Assembly: GCA_963277665.1 (NCBI GenBank)
Contig: OY728122.1
Span: 2,120,482,024-2,120,546,023 of the forward strand
Source: Viscum album
Lineage: Eukaryota; Streptophyta; Magnoliopsida; Santalales; Viscaceae
DNA length: 64,000 nt
Direction of reading: 5' to 3'
The notes beneath the pieces were generated by a model that was given only the letters and a program-made list of their open reading frames with translations, was not told the origin of the DNA and made no database searches. Made by a program: the position numbers and the translations under genes. Shown piece after piece: positions 45,741 through 58,860 of this stretch; the stretch's first letter is position 1, and each line of letters begins with the position of its first letter.

Positions 45741-47985
45741 AGTGGTATCATAATGGGGTCATATCGTTGATTATAATTATTTAGTTTTTCATTGATGATT
45801 TACACATTTAATAATTTAGTATTTTCAATTCAAGTTAATCATTCTGCAAATCTGAATCTCGAGATCTGTTCCTCCTCTTTCGTTTCTCGTTCACCTTACA
45901 GAAACAATCTTTTCTTTTGATTTTGATTAAAATAAAACATATAATCTCATCTAGAGGTGCCAAATCTTCCTGGCCATATAATACTAGAACACACAGGGTG
46001 TATTCGGTAGTACATTCTATGTATTCAAGATTCAATGCATCAGACAGGTCTACCAAAACAAGTCGTGTGTTGGAGTATTTCTAAGTCCTAAATGACTGTG
46101 TGTTGACTAGGAATAGGTGGTACGTGGTTTTTGGATTACACACCATGTAGTCCACTATAAGCAGCATATAGTCCCTTCAGGTTAGGGTAAGACCATGTAC
46201 CCCGTACACAGATTTCCCGATAGGAATCCATGTAATGAGGATACTACATGACATGTGTCCCACTGAACATGTCGTGTACTTAAAATATTTATGAAGTACA
46301 TATACACGCCATTTCCCCATGAATGTACTTCAGATGAATAGTTAACTATAGTACATTCTATGTAGTCTGAACTACATTCCTTGTACTTATCCAAATTACG
46401 CAGATTTATTAAAATTTATTATTATATTATACAATCCCTTGAGACGTATACTATAGTGCCGATGTAAATCTCAGGCACAACATGCGATAGGTGTTATATA
46501 TATATGTGTTTAATTTAACATATGTGTAATGTTCATTTCTACTCATTGGGTAGTTATGAATGAGAATTCACTGAGTTGCCTCTAAGGTACAAGTTACATA
46601 CATTGATAATTTTAAATGAATTTATTTATTTAAAATTATGATGGATGAGAATCTCAAGGAAATTCAGAAAAGAGTAAGATAAAAGGATTAATTAATTAAA
46701 TATAATTAATGGATTCGAGTGTGATTTATCTTAAATAATAATGATTAAAGAATTTAATGCTGGTCTTATTTATGTGTAAATATCATTACATATATGAATG
46801 ATCATGAGCTAGACCAAGACCTTTGTATGTGAATGTTTTCTTTTAATTTATTTATTTAAACTAAATTTGTTGGCTTGTAAGCCTTCTCCTCATTAATATG
46901 TAGGGAATGCGACCCCAAGGATTATTTTATGTAAAACCTTATTTTACCCCTCACCTGTAAGTGAGATAAAATAATATGTAATAGATGGAGATCCCAAGCT
47001 AGTAGAGGTGGCTCATGTTAAGAGCCAAGGTGAAATCAATCCAAGGATATACAAAGGTGGATAGGTAGAAAGCTGTAAACACGAACCCAGAAGGTTCAAG
47101 GTGTTTCTCCCCTAGGACATGGGTTATTTTATCAACTGCTAAATAAACTAACCAATAGAACAAGATCATGATAATACCATTTATTTTATTTTTGTCTGTT
47201 TCATGTTTATTTATTGTGGGTGTGTTTTCATGATCACACAATTAATGAATTAAACAGACATGCAATATGGAACTAAAATAAGTCTGACTTATGTGTAAAT
47301 ATTATCTTATACATGGTTAATCATTTAAGTATGTACCATATAATATTAACAATAATGTAATCAAAGATAATAAAATAGAATTTTACGTATAAGGATAAAA
47401 TCCCTCAAAGAAATATTAAGTCGATATAGCCTTCCATAATCATGGTTAGAATCGAACCATAGTTCAAAGTGATTGACCAACCCTAGTTGGGGTGATTTAA
47501 ATTATCAGGGTATTCTTATTCAAGTTTTTGGGTTGACATGACTTGGTTCACATCAAGAGTTGACTGCCACAATAGGACTTGGTGTGACCAAGAGGTAAAG
47601 GTTGAGAAAATCCAAAATAAAGGGGTTTCAGGATTGGGGAGCCCACTCAGCGGATCAAGGAACTGTGAGTTAATGCAGTTGGAATTTTGAATGCCTACCT
47701 AAAACCCATCAAGTTTCTTGACCAACCATAGTTGGGGTAATGTGAAGGGAAATATAGATCCTTTCCATTAGAATATTCTGGCAACATAATATTCTCAAAT
47801 CAATGGTGAGGGCTATTGCATTTCGATAAAATAGTGGGAGACTAATAAGTACTAATTTATTTATTTGTATTAGTTTTATCATGATAAAGTACTAAAATCT
47901 TTTCTCATCATAATTTTTAGAAATGATAAGAAAAAATTACTTCAAACATATCATTGTGTACCATACTCGAGAAGGAAATCATTCT
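45741..47985 (+). other. Copia-family leader (second copy)
   Basis: Homologous to 22465-24690. The palindromic ACACG-type motifs around 45960-46400 are present but more decayed. No gene. Confidence 0.75.
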
Positions 47986-48756
47986 CACCAGCACCAATTT
48001 CTAGGAATGACAGAGGCATTTACACGTCATCCTTCACCACGAGAGGAAATTATATATGCTCGAGGAGCCTATTCCAGTTGCGATTGGAAAAGAGGCCAGT
48101 GATGAGGAACTATCTCTCTATATGAAACATATGGATGGTGCCACAGATTTCCAATGTTTCATGCTATCAACCATGTCTAATGATCTTTGAAGCAACATGA
48201 AAACATGGACCCATATAGCATGATGTCTCACCTTAAGGATCACTATCAAGAGAAGGAAAGACATGAGAGATATGAGATATTCAACGTTCTTTTACAACTA
48301 ATCTTGGAGAGTCTATGCCAGCTAGGCCTAATGAAGTCAAGATTATTGGCTACATTGAACACCTATACATCTTAGGGATTAAGTTCCTGGATGAGTTGCA
48401 TATAGATCTCATTCTATCATCACTTCCCAATACCTTCTTTAGATTTATTGTCAACTACAACATGAGAAACAATGAGAAGCGTCTATCGAAACTTCTAACA
48501 TTAATTCTCCAAGTAGATAAGGGCATGAGGTGTGACAAACCCACAATCCTTATAGTGAATAAGAAAAGTGAGGACAAGGCAAAAGGTTCAAGGATTCATA
48601 AACGGTCAGAATACCCTGAGCACCATCCCTCCAAGAAGGGGAAGATCCAGAGGCAAGGCAAGGAACAAGAGGAAGTTTTCTTTGCATATTGCAGGCCAGG
48701 AAACTGGAAGAGGAACTACACCCAGAAGCATGGGGACACTAAAGGTGTGTTCGTTA
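47986..48756 (+). pseudogene. Copia-family gag, cut by the Gypsy-C insertion
   Basis: Homologous to Copia-B gag, with the same motifs (MDPYSMMSHLKDHYQE, GYIEHLYILG, DLILSSLPNTFFRFIVNYNM). A frameshift near 48290-48330 splits it. The zinc knuckle reads YCRPGNWKRNY, with His and the last Cys lost. The frame runs into the Gypsy-C LTR at 48757, so any open frame continuing past that point is artificial. Protease, integrase, RT and the 3' LTR of this copy are not in the window. Confidence 0.87.
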
Positions 48757-51418
48757 TGAAACAAGCCAAACTTTTATCAAATGAAAATCCCTCTTGATAT
48801 GATTAAATGTCTTAATATGTGAAATGGTTATATAATATATGAATTTTTTTTTTATATTTTTGGATTTCAAAATACCGTTAATAATTTTGACTGTTGCTAA
48901 TATAGACATTGAACAGTGATCACATGATTAGTATAAATATAGGGCTTTAAAAAATCCAATATACTCAGAAAAAGGAAGCGATGGCCTCATCCAGTAGACT
49001 TTCCCCAAATGAAGCCCATTTTTTGTAGCTCAAAAAGGAGGTTGCGCCTTTGGGCTTTTCTCTTTACCAATCCCAATCCATGCTTGAATACGTTAAGCTC
49101 GAGTGGAACCGCCTATGAGAGAAGTGGAAGTTGATAGAGATTACCACTCGAGAAATGTTATCCTATCCACCCAAAGAGCCTATCACCATCGCGTACCTTA
49201 CCCTAAGGCCTTACACGGGTGTTTTAAGGGGTTAGGTAACATGACCCTAGTACTATGATTATGTACATCATTATTGTATAGATAATATACATTCTTTTTA
49301 TTATTGTTACTTTGTATATAGTTTTTAAAGCACAAATAATATTTTAAGTTAATATTCAACTACGGAATCTATTTTGATGAATTGATGGATTTTTGAATTA
49401 AATAATAATATAATAAAATATTATTATTCTTATTAAATTACTTTTTATTGAATATAAATTATCGTATAATTTTATGAACGCCATTGTAATTTTTTAAGGT
49501 TTGAAAACTGTTTTTGTCAAAAACCCATGAATTTTTTATAAATGTCAGTTTTTATTTTAAAATTAAAAGTTCACATATTTAGAAATTTATTTAGATAAAA
49601 TGAATATTATTTTTGTAATCAGGATGTCAAAATTATCCAATGGTGAATTTTTCATAATTTTCTAAGACAGTCAAATTTTGGGGTAAAAATTAAATACTGT
49701 TTAAATATATAATGTGTTTTATGACATCATAATGACCCAATAGTAATGTAATAAAATACTATAAACATTATTTTCAACCATATATATGTTTTATTCTTAA
49801 AATAATGTGATTTTTTTGTAAGATTTATTTTACAAAGCTTTAGTGGACCCTTCAAGACTTATTAAACATTTTATCTTTTTAAATTGTTTTCCTTGAGAGT
49901 GTGACTCACCTCCACATAAGAAACCCTATTATTTTAATATGTTTGGCCACTTTACATATAAAATATTATTTTCCAATCCCATTTGGAAAAAATCATGGGC
50001 AAAAACCATGGGCTAGTTTTTGGTTTTGATTAGTTTAATGTGTGTTGTCCCAAACATAAATAAGAAATAATTCCCTCTCCTTTCCTATATAAAACCACCC
50101 AAGCTCCCACTTCTTCCTCACTCAAAGCCTTTGGAGTTTGTCCAACATCTTCACTCCTCTCTCTATAATCCTCCCAAGGTGCCCCAAGCTCCCAATAATC
50201 CTCTCTCAAGCCTCTCTCAAGCCTTTGGGATCACACTTCCAAGTAAGGGATTCTCACTTTCCTTATTTATGTCAAAGTTTCCTTATATTTTTATGCCCTT
50301 TTATTTTCAATTATAATTGTTAGGGTATGATTTTGAACCTTCCCCATACTTCCCTCTTCATGTTTGAATAATTATATATCCCCTTTCTCTCTCATTAATG
50401 CCTCCCATGTACACCTGTTACCATGCTGAAATTCCGTAAGGAATTTCTCTCTGCTCATTTACATTCAAGCAATTATTTTTGTATCATTAATCTAAATTCC
50501 ATTACAATTGTTGGGAAATGTATCTATATGACCCCCTTACTGTCTAGTTCATGTACATATGATGAGACACCCCTTTATTTCTCATCAACCATTTTTATGA
50601 ATTCTTATGTCACGTCGTTATGTTGCCGAAATTGCACCACATTTTTCCAAGCCAAAGTCATTGTGTAGTGAATACCATTCTCATTTATCTATCAAGGGTA
50701 TTCACATTTATGGAAATTTACTTATTGATTATAGAGTTTCATGTATTAATTCCACCTTCCTTTATCATGGAATAAATGATGATGTTTAATTAATCCATGT
50801 TTTATGATCCATGTGGCACACTTATGCATGAAATGAAATGTTTCAGAGAGGGTGCACCCTGATAGCGCTCCATTGCATTGGGTAAAGTATAGTATCATGA
50901 TACATTATGTGCAATGTGTGTTGAATCATTAAAATTCATGTGCAATGAGGTTTTACTCGTGCTTCATGTGCACTGATAGTTTACTCTTGCTCTATGTGCA
51001 GTGAGCCTGGGGTCATGCTAATTCCTTGTTAAGTGTTATTGCCACATCTCCATGTTATGATTATTATGTTTTATCATGCCTTTATGTTCATGTTTCTCTT
51101 GTGATCCATTTATAAGCCTATTTTCTAACATTTATTTTATTCCTCATGTTATTCCATGTTTATTCCCTTACTGGGCTTTTTAGATCACCCTTTTCTTATG
51201 CATGTCTTGTGGTTATCCCATGCAATTCTAAGTACGAGGGAATGTAGTGGTCATGTAAAGAAAGTTTTCAATAAAGATGTTATATTCAATGTTTTAAGTT
51301 GTTATGTAATGATCATAATCCCCAAAGACACTATACCTCTCGATCATCTACGTTGTATCAAGTGAAGATTTTGTAATAAATCATGTTTAAGTGTGTAATA
51401 AAGAGAAAGGTTGTTATA
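48757..51418 (+). repeat. Gypsy-C LTR 1
   Basis: Starts TGAAACAAGCCAAAC and ends GGTTGTTATA. The end reads TA where CA is usual, and LTR 2 shares this. It contains a TATA box at 50086, a CT-rich leader and a conserved GTAAGG site at 50243. No gene. Confidence 0.9.
50086..50094 (+). promoter_or_regulatory. TATA box of Gypsy-C LTR 1
   Basis: TATATAAAA, conserved at 56898 in LTR 2 and 63491 in LTR 3, each followed by CCACCCAAGCTCCCACTTC-like sequence. Confidence 0.7.
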
Positions 51419-51420
51419 GT

Positions 51421-51432
51421 TGGTATCAGAGG
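51421..51432 (+). other. Gypsy-C primer-binding site 1
   Basis: TGGTATCAGAGG two bases after the LTR end. Confidence 0.9.
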
Positions 51433-51870
51433 ATTGGTTTAGTTATTTTTGGGAATAAGATTATAAAATCATAGTGAAGCCTTAGAGACAAGACTAAGTA
51501 TAATAATAATATCCCTAAGTTTTGGTGGGTATTGAGTAAGTGGTTTATTAAGCAAATACATCCTTGTCTGGATACGAGTTAGTAGATGTGTCTCTGGCAC
51601 AGATGTACCTAGGGGTGAACACTCCAACAAGGAGTTTTGGACTTGACCCAGGGTATCCTGGTATATGACAATGAGCTTTGATGCACTATTGGTTACGACA
51701 CTCCCAGAGGATATGCTTTGTTAAATTCACAAGATTAGTATGAACCATTATTAAGGGAAATAAAAAAAATCTCCCTAAGAATATATGTTAGAAAATATAT
51801 CATGGATAACATATATTGAAGCCTATAGATTCATAAGTCAAGGAAATAAAAGTTATTTATAAGTCATCTG
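51433..51870 (+). other. Gypsy-C leader 1, gag absent
   Basis: Only about 440 bp separate the primer site from protease sequence. No capsid or zinc-knuckle motif is recognisable here in any frame. Homologous to 58247-58690. Confidence 0.65.
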
Positions 51871-51872
51871 TT

Positions 51873-52490
51873 TTGTCCTTGGATTCCCCTTTATGTGTTA
51901 ATACTTTAAGATACTCATTCCTATGTATATATCAGATAGAGTTGAACCAGAATCAAAATGTGAAAGGTAGGGTTATATTCCATAGTTCTACGGATTCCTT
52001 TATATCCCGAGAGTTTAATAGAACCATCCCAACACCACCACAAATCATAGAAGTGAAGATGTCAGTGAGTACACAAAATGGAGAAATCATTGCATCCCAT
52101 GAATATAAATCCTCCCATGTCATAATTTGTGGATTGAACTTCCTAGAAAACCTCGTCATACTCCCTCTGGTGGAATTTGATGCAATTTTCGGCATGGATT
52201 GGCTTTCCATATATAGATCCAACATAAATTTCCATGAGAGGGAAATCACTATCCAAGTGGAGAATCGACCCCTGATTCTGTACATGTGAAAGTTGGAGGA
52301 TGAATCTTATTTTGTTCCATCATCTCAAGCGTGTATATTACTGCCCTATGAGTACACATATCTGGATCAAATGATTGAGTCTAAAGAGGAAACCATCCTT
52401 GAATACATGCCTATTATGAGGGAATTCACTGAAGTGTTTCCTAAGGAATTTTCTGGTCTTCCTCCTAGAAGAGATGTTGAATTCTAAATT
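51873..52490 (+). pseudogene. Gypsy-C interior 1 protease and linker
   Basis: 51873-52289 is open. The active-site position reads VIFHSSTDSFIS where a D-[ST]-G-A-x-x-S-F-I motif is expected, so the catalytic Asp is His and Gly is Ser. The later flap/core motif FDAIFGMDWLS is well kept. A stop at 52287 precedes the linker [20 protein letters not shown]. The protease would be inactive. Confidence 0.8.
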
Positions 52491-52713
52491 GACCCCCGAT
52501 TATATACAAGTGCAAGGAGGTGGATGAATCTTCTTTAGCTCCATAATCTCAAGCGTGGATATTACTTCCCTATGAGCATGCGTATCTAGCTCAGATGATT
52601 GAGTCTATGGAGGCAACCATCCTAAAAGACATGCCTATTGTGAGGGAATTCACTGAAGTGTTTCATGATGAATTGCCTAGTCTTCCTCCTAGAAGAGACG
52701 TTGAATTCTCAAT
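52268..52713 (+). repeat. 223-bp tandem duplication in interior 1
   Basis: GACCCCTGATT at 52268 recurs as GACCCCCGATT at 52491, and both copies run through TGAGTCTA...GAGGGAATTCACTGAAGTGTTTC to CTTCCTCCTAGAAGAGA. Interior 2 has a single copy (59090-59300). The difference in interior lengths (4146 versus 3925 bp) is nearly the same as one unit. Confidence 0.85.
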
Positions 52714-53980
52714 TGACCTTATACAAGGGGCATTGATAATATCCAAAAGCCATATAGAATGGCTATTTTGGAGCTTGAGAAGCTGAATAAACAACTACTG
52801 GAGAATCTGGATTAAGGGTTTATACGCCCAAGTGCTTCACCATGGGGTGCATCAGTCCTATTTTTTAATAAGAAGGATGTGCCAATGCACCTTTTCATCA
52901 ATTATCGTGAGCTTAACAAAATCACAATAAAGAACAAGTATCCTCTTCCATGAATTGATGACTCATTCGATCAGCTGCGTGGAGTACAATACATCTCTAA
53001 GGTATATTTGTAGTTGGGATATTATAAAGTAAGGGTGATAAAGGAATATATCCCCAAGACTGCTTTTAGTACAAGATATGAGCACCATAAATTCATAGTA
53101 ATGCCTTTAGACTCACTAATTCTCCAGAAATCTTCATGGAATTGATGTATAGAGTCATTAGAGATTAACTCATCAAATTTGTAGTAGTCTTTATAGATGA
53201 TATTCCAATATACTCCAAAACCAAGGAGGATCATGAGGAGCATCTAAGAACTGTACTAGAGAAATTGCGAAAGGAGAAGCTCTATACAAAGTATAGAAAG
53301 TCTAAGTTTTGGTTGACAGAAGTCTTATTCATGGGTCATATCTTCACAAGCAATGATATATCAGTGGATCCCTCCAAGATAGCTACAATTGAGGGATGAG
53401 TGAGGACGACATCGGTAACAGATATCCGTAGTTTCTTGGTGTTAGCTTGATATTATCGCCGATTTGTGAGAAATTTGTCATGATTGTCAAACCCTCTAAC
53501 CATGATAACTCAAAAGGGAGTCATGTTTTGATGGAGTGATTAATGAAAAGAGAGCTTCAAGGAGTTGAAAATGAGGCTTATCACTGCGCCCATCTCACAT
53601 TACCCACGAGTGGAGAACTTTTTGTGGTATTTAGTGATGCTTGGAAGAGGGGACTAGGTTGTGTGTTGATGCAGAATGATAAAGTGATATCCTATGCCTC
53701 AAGGCAGCTGAAAATACAATAGAAAAACTATCCCATGCATGATCTGGAGTTGGCAGCTGTGATCATTGGGTTTAAAATTTTGTGGCATTATCTCTTTGGG
53801 GAGAAGTGTGAAATATATACGGACCACAAAAGCCTCAAGTATATATTCAAAAATAAAGAGTTGAACATGCGCCAATGAAGATGGTTAGAGCTGGTCAAAG
53901 AATATGACTACTCAATCCATTACCACCCTGGGAAAGCGAACAAGGTGGCAGATGCTCTAATTTTAAAGGACCCAGTGATT
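52650..53980 (+). pseudogene. Gypsy-C interior 1 reverse transcriptase and RNase H
   Basis: In broken frames: [25 protein letters not shown], a mutated SPWGASVLF segment, [11 protein letters not shown] and the catalytic FIDDI box (near 53195-53215). RNase H follows with GELFVVFSDAWKRGLGCVLM (about 53610-53670), YASRQLKI, DLELAAVI and EIYTDHKSLKYIF (about 53810-53850). Many stops are present. The blocks are the same as in interior 2 but more damaged. Confidence 0.87.
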
Positions 53981-54009
53981 CTATCATTGATGAGAAGGAT
54001 CCAATCTTC

Positions 54010-55515
54010 TTATATTTTATTAATATGAACATGGGAATCATAAATAAGGGAACATCATTAATCCTTTCACAAATGATTACTCAACCGTCTCTTTTGGAAA
54101 ATTTAAAGGATGATTAAAAGGATGATGTGAGAATTCAGAATAAAGTGGAAGCTATCAGAAAAGGTAAATCCTCAGAGTTCAATGTTAATGAAGAAGGAAT
54201 TTGGAGATTTGGGGAAATACTATGTGTTCCATCAAGTTCAGGGCTGAAGAAGGAACTTTTGGATGATGCACATAGTTCAAATTTATCTATTCACCCAGGA
54301 AACACAAAGATGTATCAAGATCTGTGAGAGTATTATTGGTTGGATAATTTTAAGAAGGAGATTTCTGAGTATACATCAAAGTTCCTAGTGTGTCATAAAG
54401 TGAAGGCAGAGAGGCAGAAGTCTAAGGGGTTGATGAAACAATTTCCCATACCCGCATGGAAATGGGAGAACATCACCATGGACTTTGTCACCAGAAATCT
54501 GAAGACATCCAAAGACAATAATGTAATCTGGGTTCTTGTGGATCATCTTACAATGTCTACACACTTCATTGAAATTCGGGTGGATTTCTCATTGGATCAA
54601 CTGGCACGGATATATATTCGAGATGTGGTAAGGCTACATGGGGTACCACTATCGATTATATCCGATTGAGATCCAAGATGCACCTATATGTTTTGGAAGA
54701 GTATTCAACATGATTTGGATACTGAGATGAACTTCAATATGGCTTATCATCCTCAAATAGATGGCCAATCCAAGCAGACTATCCAAACACATGAGGACAT
54801 GTTGAGGGCATGCTCAATGGACTTTAAAGGAGGATGTGATCAACATCTTCCTCTAGTTTAGTTCTCGTATAATAACATTTTCCACTCGAGAATCCAAATG
54901 AAACATTATGAAGCCCTGTATGGGAAGAGGTGCAGACCACCGACATGTTGTGATAAATTCGGTGAGTGTAAGCTGTTAGGACCTGAAATGGTCGAAGAAA
55001 TGGTAGAGAAGGTAAACACCATTCAACAACATATCAATGCAGCCCAAAGTTGACAGAATAGTTTTGTGGATAACCGTCGATGAGACCTCGAGTTCAAAGT
55101 TTGAGGCATGGTGTTTCTACGCATATCTCCATGGAAGAAGGTCATGAGGTTTGGAAAGAAAGGGAAGTTAAGTCCTTGGTACATCGGCCCCTTCGAGATT
55201 CTTGATCATGTCGGGGTTTTGTCCTATCGACTAGCACTTCCACCTACCATGGAAAAAGTACATGATGTCTTTCATGTATCCCTCTTAAGGAAGTACATAC
55301 CAGACCCTTCACATGTACTATCTTCATAGGTAGTATAGCTAGAGGATGATATTTCTTATGAGGATCAACTAGTGAAGATCTTAGATCGTAGAGAAAAAGT
55401 TTTATGAAATAAGACAATGCCCCTCGTCAAGGTGTTGTGGTAAAACCACAAGTTTGAAGAAGCGGCGTGGGAATTAGAAGAAGTGATGAAGCACAGTTAA
55501 CTACATCTGTTTTAG
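54010..55515 (+). pseudogene. Gypsy-C interior 1 integrase with chromodomain-like tail
   Basis: 54127-54327 carries the zinc-binding start (DDAHSSNLSIHPGNTKMYQDL). 54340-54669 has KFLVCHKVKAERQKSKG, then WKWENITMDFVTRN with the first catalytic Asp, and LHGVPLSIISD with the second. Core sequence continues after stops (MAYHPQIDGQSKQT-like near 54740). 55108-55329 is the C-terminal [21 protein letters not shown]...[13 protein letters not shown] module. A final KILDRREKVL...MPLVKVLW...FEEAAWELEE stretch ending at 55515 resembles chromovirus C-terminal chromodomains. Confidence 0.88.
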
Positions 55516-55550
55516 TGTGGGAAAAGGAAATATTCTAGGGAGAAATTTCT

Positions 55551-55564
55551 TATGGGGGGAATAT
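55551..55564 (+). other. Gypsy-C polypurine tract 1
   Basis: TATGGGGGGAATAT directly before LTR 2 (TGTAAC). Confidence 0.85.
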
Positions 55565-58232
55565 TGTAACAAACCAAACTTTTATCAAATGAAAATTACC
55601 CTTGATCCGATTAAATGTCTTAATATGTGAAATGGTTATATAACATATACACTTCTTTTATTTTATGTTTTTGGATTTCATAACACTTTTAAGAATTGTG
55701 ATCGTTGCTAATATAGCCATTGAATAGTGATCACATGATTAATATAAATATAGGTATTTAACAAATCCAATTTACTCAGACAAAGGAAACGATGCCCTCA
55801 TCCAGTAGACTTTCACCATATACAGCCCATTTGTCAGATCTCATAAAGGAGGTTGCATCTCTGGGATTTAGTCTTGAACAAGCCCAATCCGAGCTTTAAT
55901 ACGTTCAGCTCAAGCAGAACCACCTATGAGAGAAGTAGAATTTGATAGAGATTACCACTCGAGCAATGTTATCCGAGCCACCCCAAGAGTTTGTCACCAT
56001 CACGCACCTTACCCTAAGGTCTTATGCGGGTGTTTTAAGGGGTTATTTAACAAGACCCTAGTACTACGATTATATACATTATTATTGTATAGAGAATATA
56101 CATTCATTTTTTTATTGTTACTTTGTAAATAGTTTTTAATGCACAAATAATATTTTCAGTTAATATTCAACTAAGAAATATATTTTGATGAATTAATGGA
56201 TTTTTTAATTAAATATTTTTTTAATAAAATATTATTATTATTAAATTAATTTTTATTAAATATAAATTATCGTATAATTTTATGTATGAAATTGTAATTT
56301 TTATTAAGGTTTGAAAGCTATTTTTGTCAAAATACCAATGAATTTTAGATAAATGTTGGTTTTTATTTAAAAAGTAAAAATTCAAATATTTAGAAAATTA
56401 TTTAGATAAAATGAATATTATTTTTTGAATCAGGACGTAGAAATTATCCAATGATGGATTTTTCATAATTTTCTGAGATAGTCGAATTTTTGGGTAAAAA
56501 TTAAATACCTTTTAAATTTATAATGTGTTTTTTGACAACATAATGACCCAATAGTGATGTAATGAAATACTATAAACATTATGTTCGACCAATATATGTT
56601 TTATCCTTAAAATAATTTGATTTTTTATATGTTTGATTTATTTTACAAAGCTTTAGTGGACCCTTCAATACTTATAAAACATTTTATCTTTTTAAATTGT
56701 TTTCCTTGGAGTGTGACTCACCTCCACATAAGCAACCATATTATTTTAAGAATTTAGGTCATGAGATGTATAAAATATTGTTTTACACTCCCATTTGGAA
56801 AAAACCATTGGCAAAAACCATGGGTTGGTTTTTGGTTTTGATTAGTTTAATGTGTGGTGTCCCAAACCTAAATATTAAAGAATTTCATCTCCTTTCCTAT
56901 ATAAAACCACCCAAGCTCCCACTTCCTCCTCACTCAATGCCTTTACAATTTTTCCAAAATCTTCCCTCCACTCTCTTGAATCCTCCCAAGGTACCCCAAG
57001 CTCCGAAGAATCCTCTCACAAGCCTCTCCCAATCCTTTTGGATCACACTTCCAAGTAAGGGATTCTCACTTTCCTTATTTATGTCATAGTTTACTTATAT
57101 TGTTAGGCCATTTTATTTTCAATTATAAATGTTGGGTTATTATTTATCACCTCCCCCATACTTCCTTCTTCATGTTTGAAAAATTAGAGGTCCCCTTTCT
57201 CCCCCATTAATTCCTCCCATGTACACCCGTTACCATGCCGAAATTCCGTAAGGAATTTCTCTCTCCTCATTTACATTCAAGCGATTCTTTTGTATCATGA
57301 ATCTAAATTACATTAAATTTTTTGGGAAATGTATCTATATGATCACCCTTACTATCCATTTCATTTAAATATGATGAGACACCCCTTTCTCTCTCATTAA
57401 CCATTTTTTTATGAATTCTTATGTCACACCATTATGCTGCAGAAATTACACCACGTTTTTCCATGCCAAAGTCATTGTGTAGTGAATACCATTCCCATTT
57501 CTCTATAAAGGGTATTCACCTTTATTCACATTTAGTTATTGATTATAGAGTTTCATGTATGAATTCCACATTCCTTTAACGTGGAATAAATGATTATGTT
57601 TAATGAATCCATGTATTATGATCCATGTGGCACACTTATGCATGAAATGAAATGTTTAAGAAAGGGTGCACCCTGATAGCGCTCCAATGAATTGGGTAAA
57701 GTATAGTATCATGATACATCATTTTAAATGGGTGTTGACTCTTGATAATTCAATTGCAACGAGGGTTTACTCATGATTCATGTGAAATGAGGGTTTACTC
57801 ATGCTCCATGTGCAATGAGCCTTGGCACATGCTAATTTCATGTTAAGTGTTGTTGCCACATCTCCATGTTATGATTATCATGCTTTATCATGCATTTATG
57901 GTCATGTTTCTATTGTGCTCCATTGATATTCCTATTTTCTAACATGTATTGTATTCCTCATGTTATTCCATGTTTATTCCCTTACTGGTCTTTATAGCTC
58001 ACCCTTTTCTTATGCATATCCTCAGGTTATCCCATGCAATGCTAATTATGAGGGAATGTGGTGGTCATGTAAAGGTAGTTTTCAATAAAGATGTTGCATT
58101 CCATGTTTTAAGTTGTTATGTAATGATCCTAATCCCCGAATACACTAGACCTCTCGATGTTCTATGTTGTATCAAGTGAATTTTATGTAATAAATCATGT
58201 TTAAGTGTGTAATAAAGAGTATGGTTGTTATA
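55565..58232 (+). repeat. Gypsy-C LTR 2 (shared middle LTR)
   Basis: Starts TGTAACAAACC and ends GGTTGTTATA. 2668 bp, about 90% identical to LTRs 1 and 3 in a sampled 150-bp stretch. TATA box at 56898 and GTAAGG at 57055. The primer site to its right (58235) is mutated to TAGTATCAGTGG. Confidence 0.92.
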
Positions 58233-58246
58233 GTTAGTATCAGTGG

Positions 58247-58860
58247 ATAAGTTTAGTTATTTTTGGGAACAGGATTAGAAAACCCTAGTGATGCCTTAGA
58301 GAAAAGACTAAATTTAATAAAAACATCCCTTAGTTTTGGTGGGTATTGAGTAAGTGGTTTATCAGGAAAATACATCCCTGTCTGGATACGAGCAGGTAGA
58401 GGCGGCTTTGGCACAGATGTACCTAGGGGTGAAAAATCTGACAAGGAATTTCAGGCTTAACCTAGGGTATCCTGGTACAAGACAATGGGCATTGATGCAC
58501 TGTTGGTTACGACACTCCTGGAGGATATGCTTTGGTTAATTCACAAGCTTAGTATGAACCATTATTAAGGGAAATAAAAAGAAATCTCCCTTAGAATATA
58601 TGTTAGAAATTAGATCATTGATAACATATATTGAATCCTATAGATTCATAAGTTAAGGAAATAAAAGTTATTCATAAGTCATCTGTTTTGTCCTTGGATT
58701 CCCCTTTATGTGTTAATACTTTAAGATACACATCCTTATGTATATATCCGATAGAGTAAAACTAGAATCAAAAAGTGAAAGGTAGGGTTATCTTCCATTG
58801 TTCTACACATTCTTTTATATCATGAAAGTTTAGTATAACAATCCAAACACCACCACATAT
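58247..58860 (+). other. Gypsy-C leader 2, gag absent
   Basis: Homologous to 51433-51870 plus the damaged protease start. The protease active-site position reads IFHCSTHSFIS (about 58791-58823), again with His for the catalytic Asp. Confidence 0.65.

Noticed and set aside
48568..48797. Gag frame appearing to continue past 48757
   Set aside because: The last codons are Gypsy-C LTR sequence; the apparent extension is a junction artefact.
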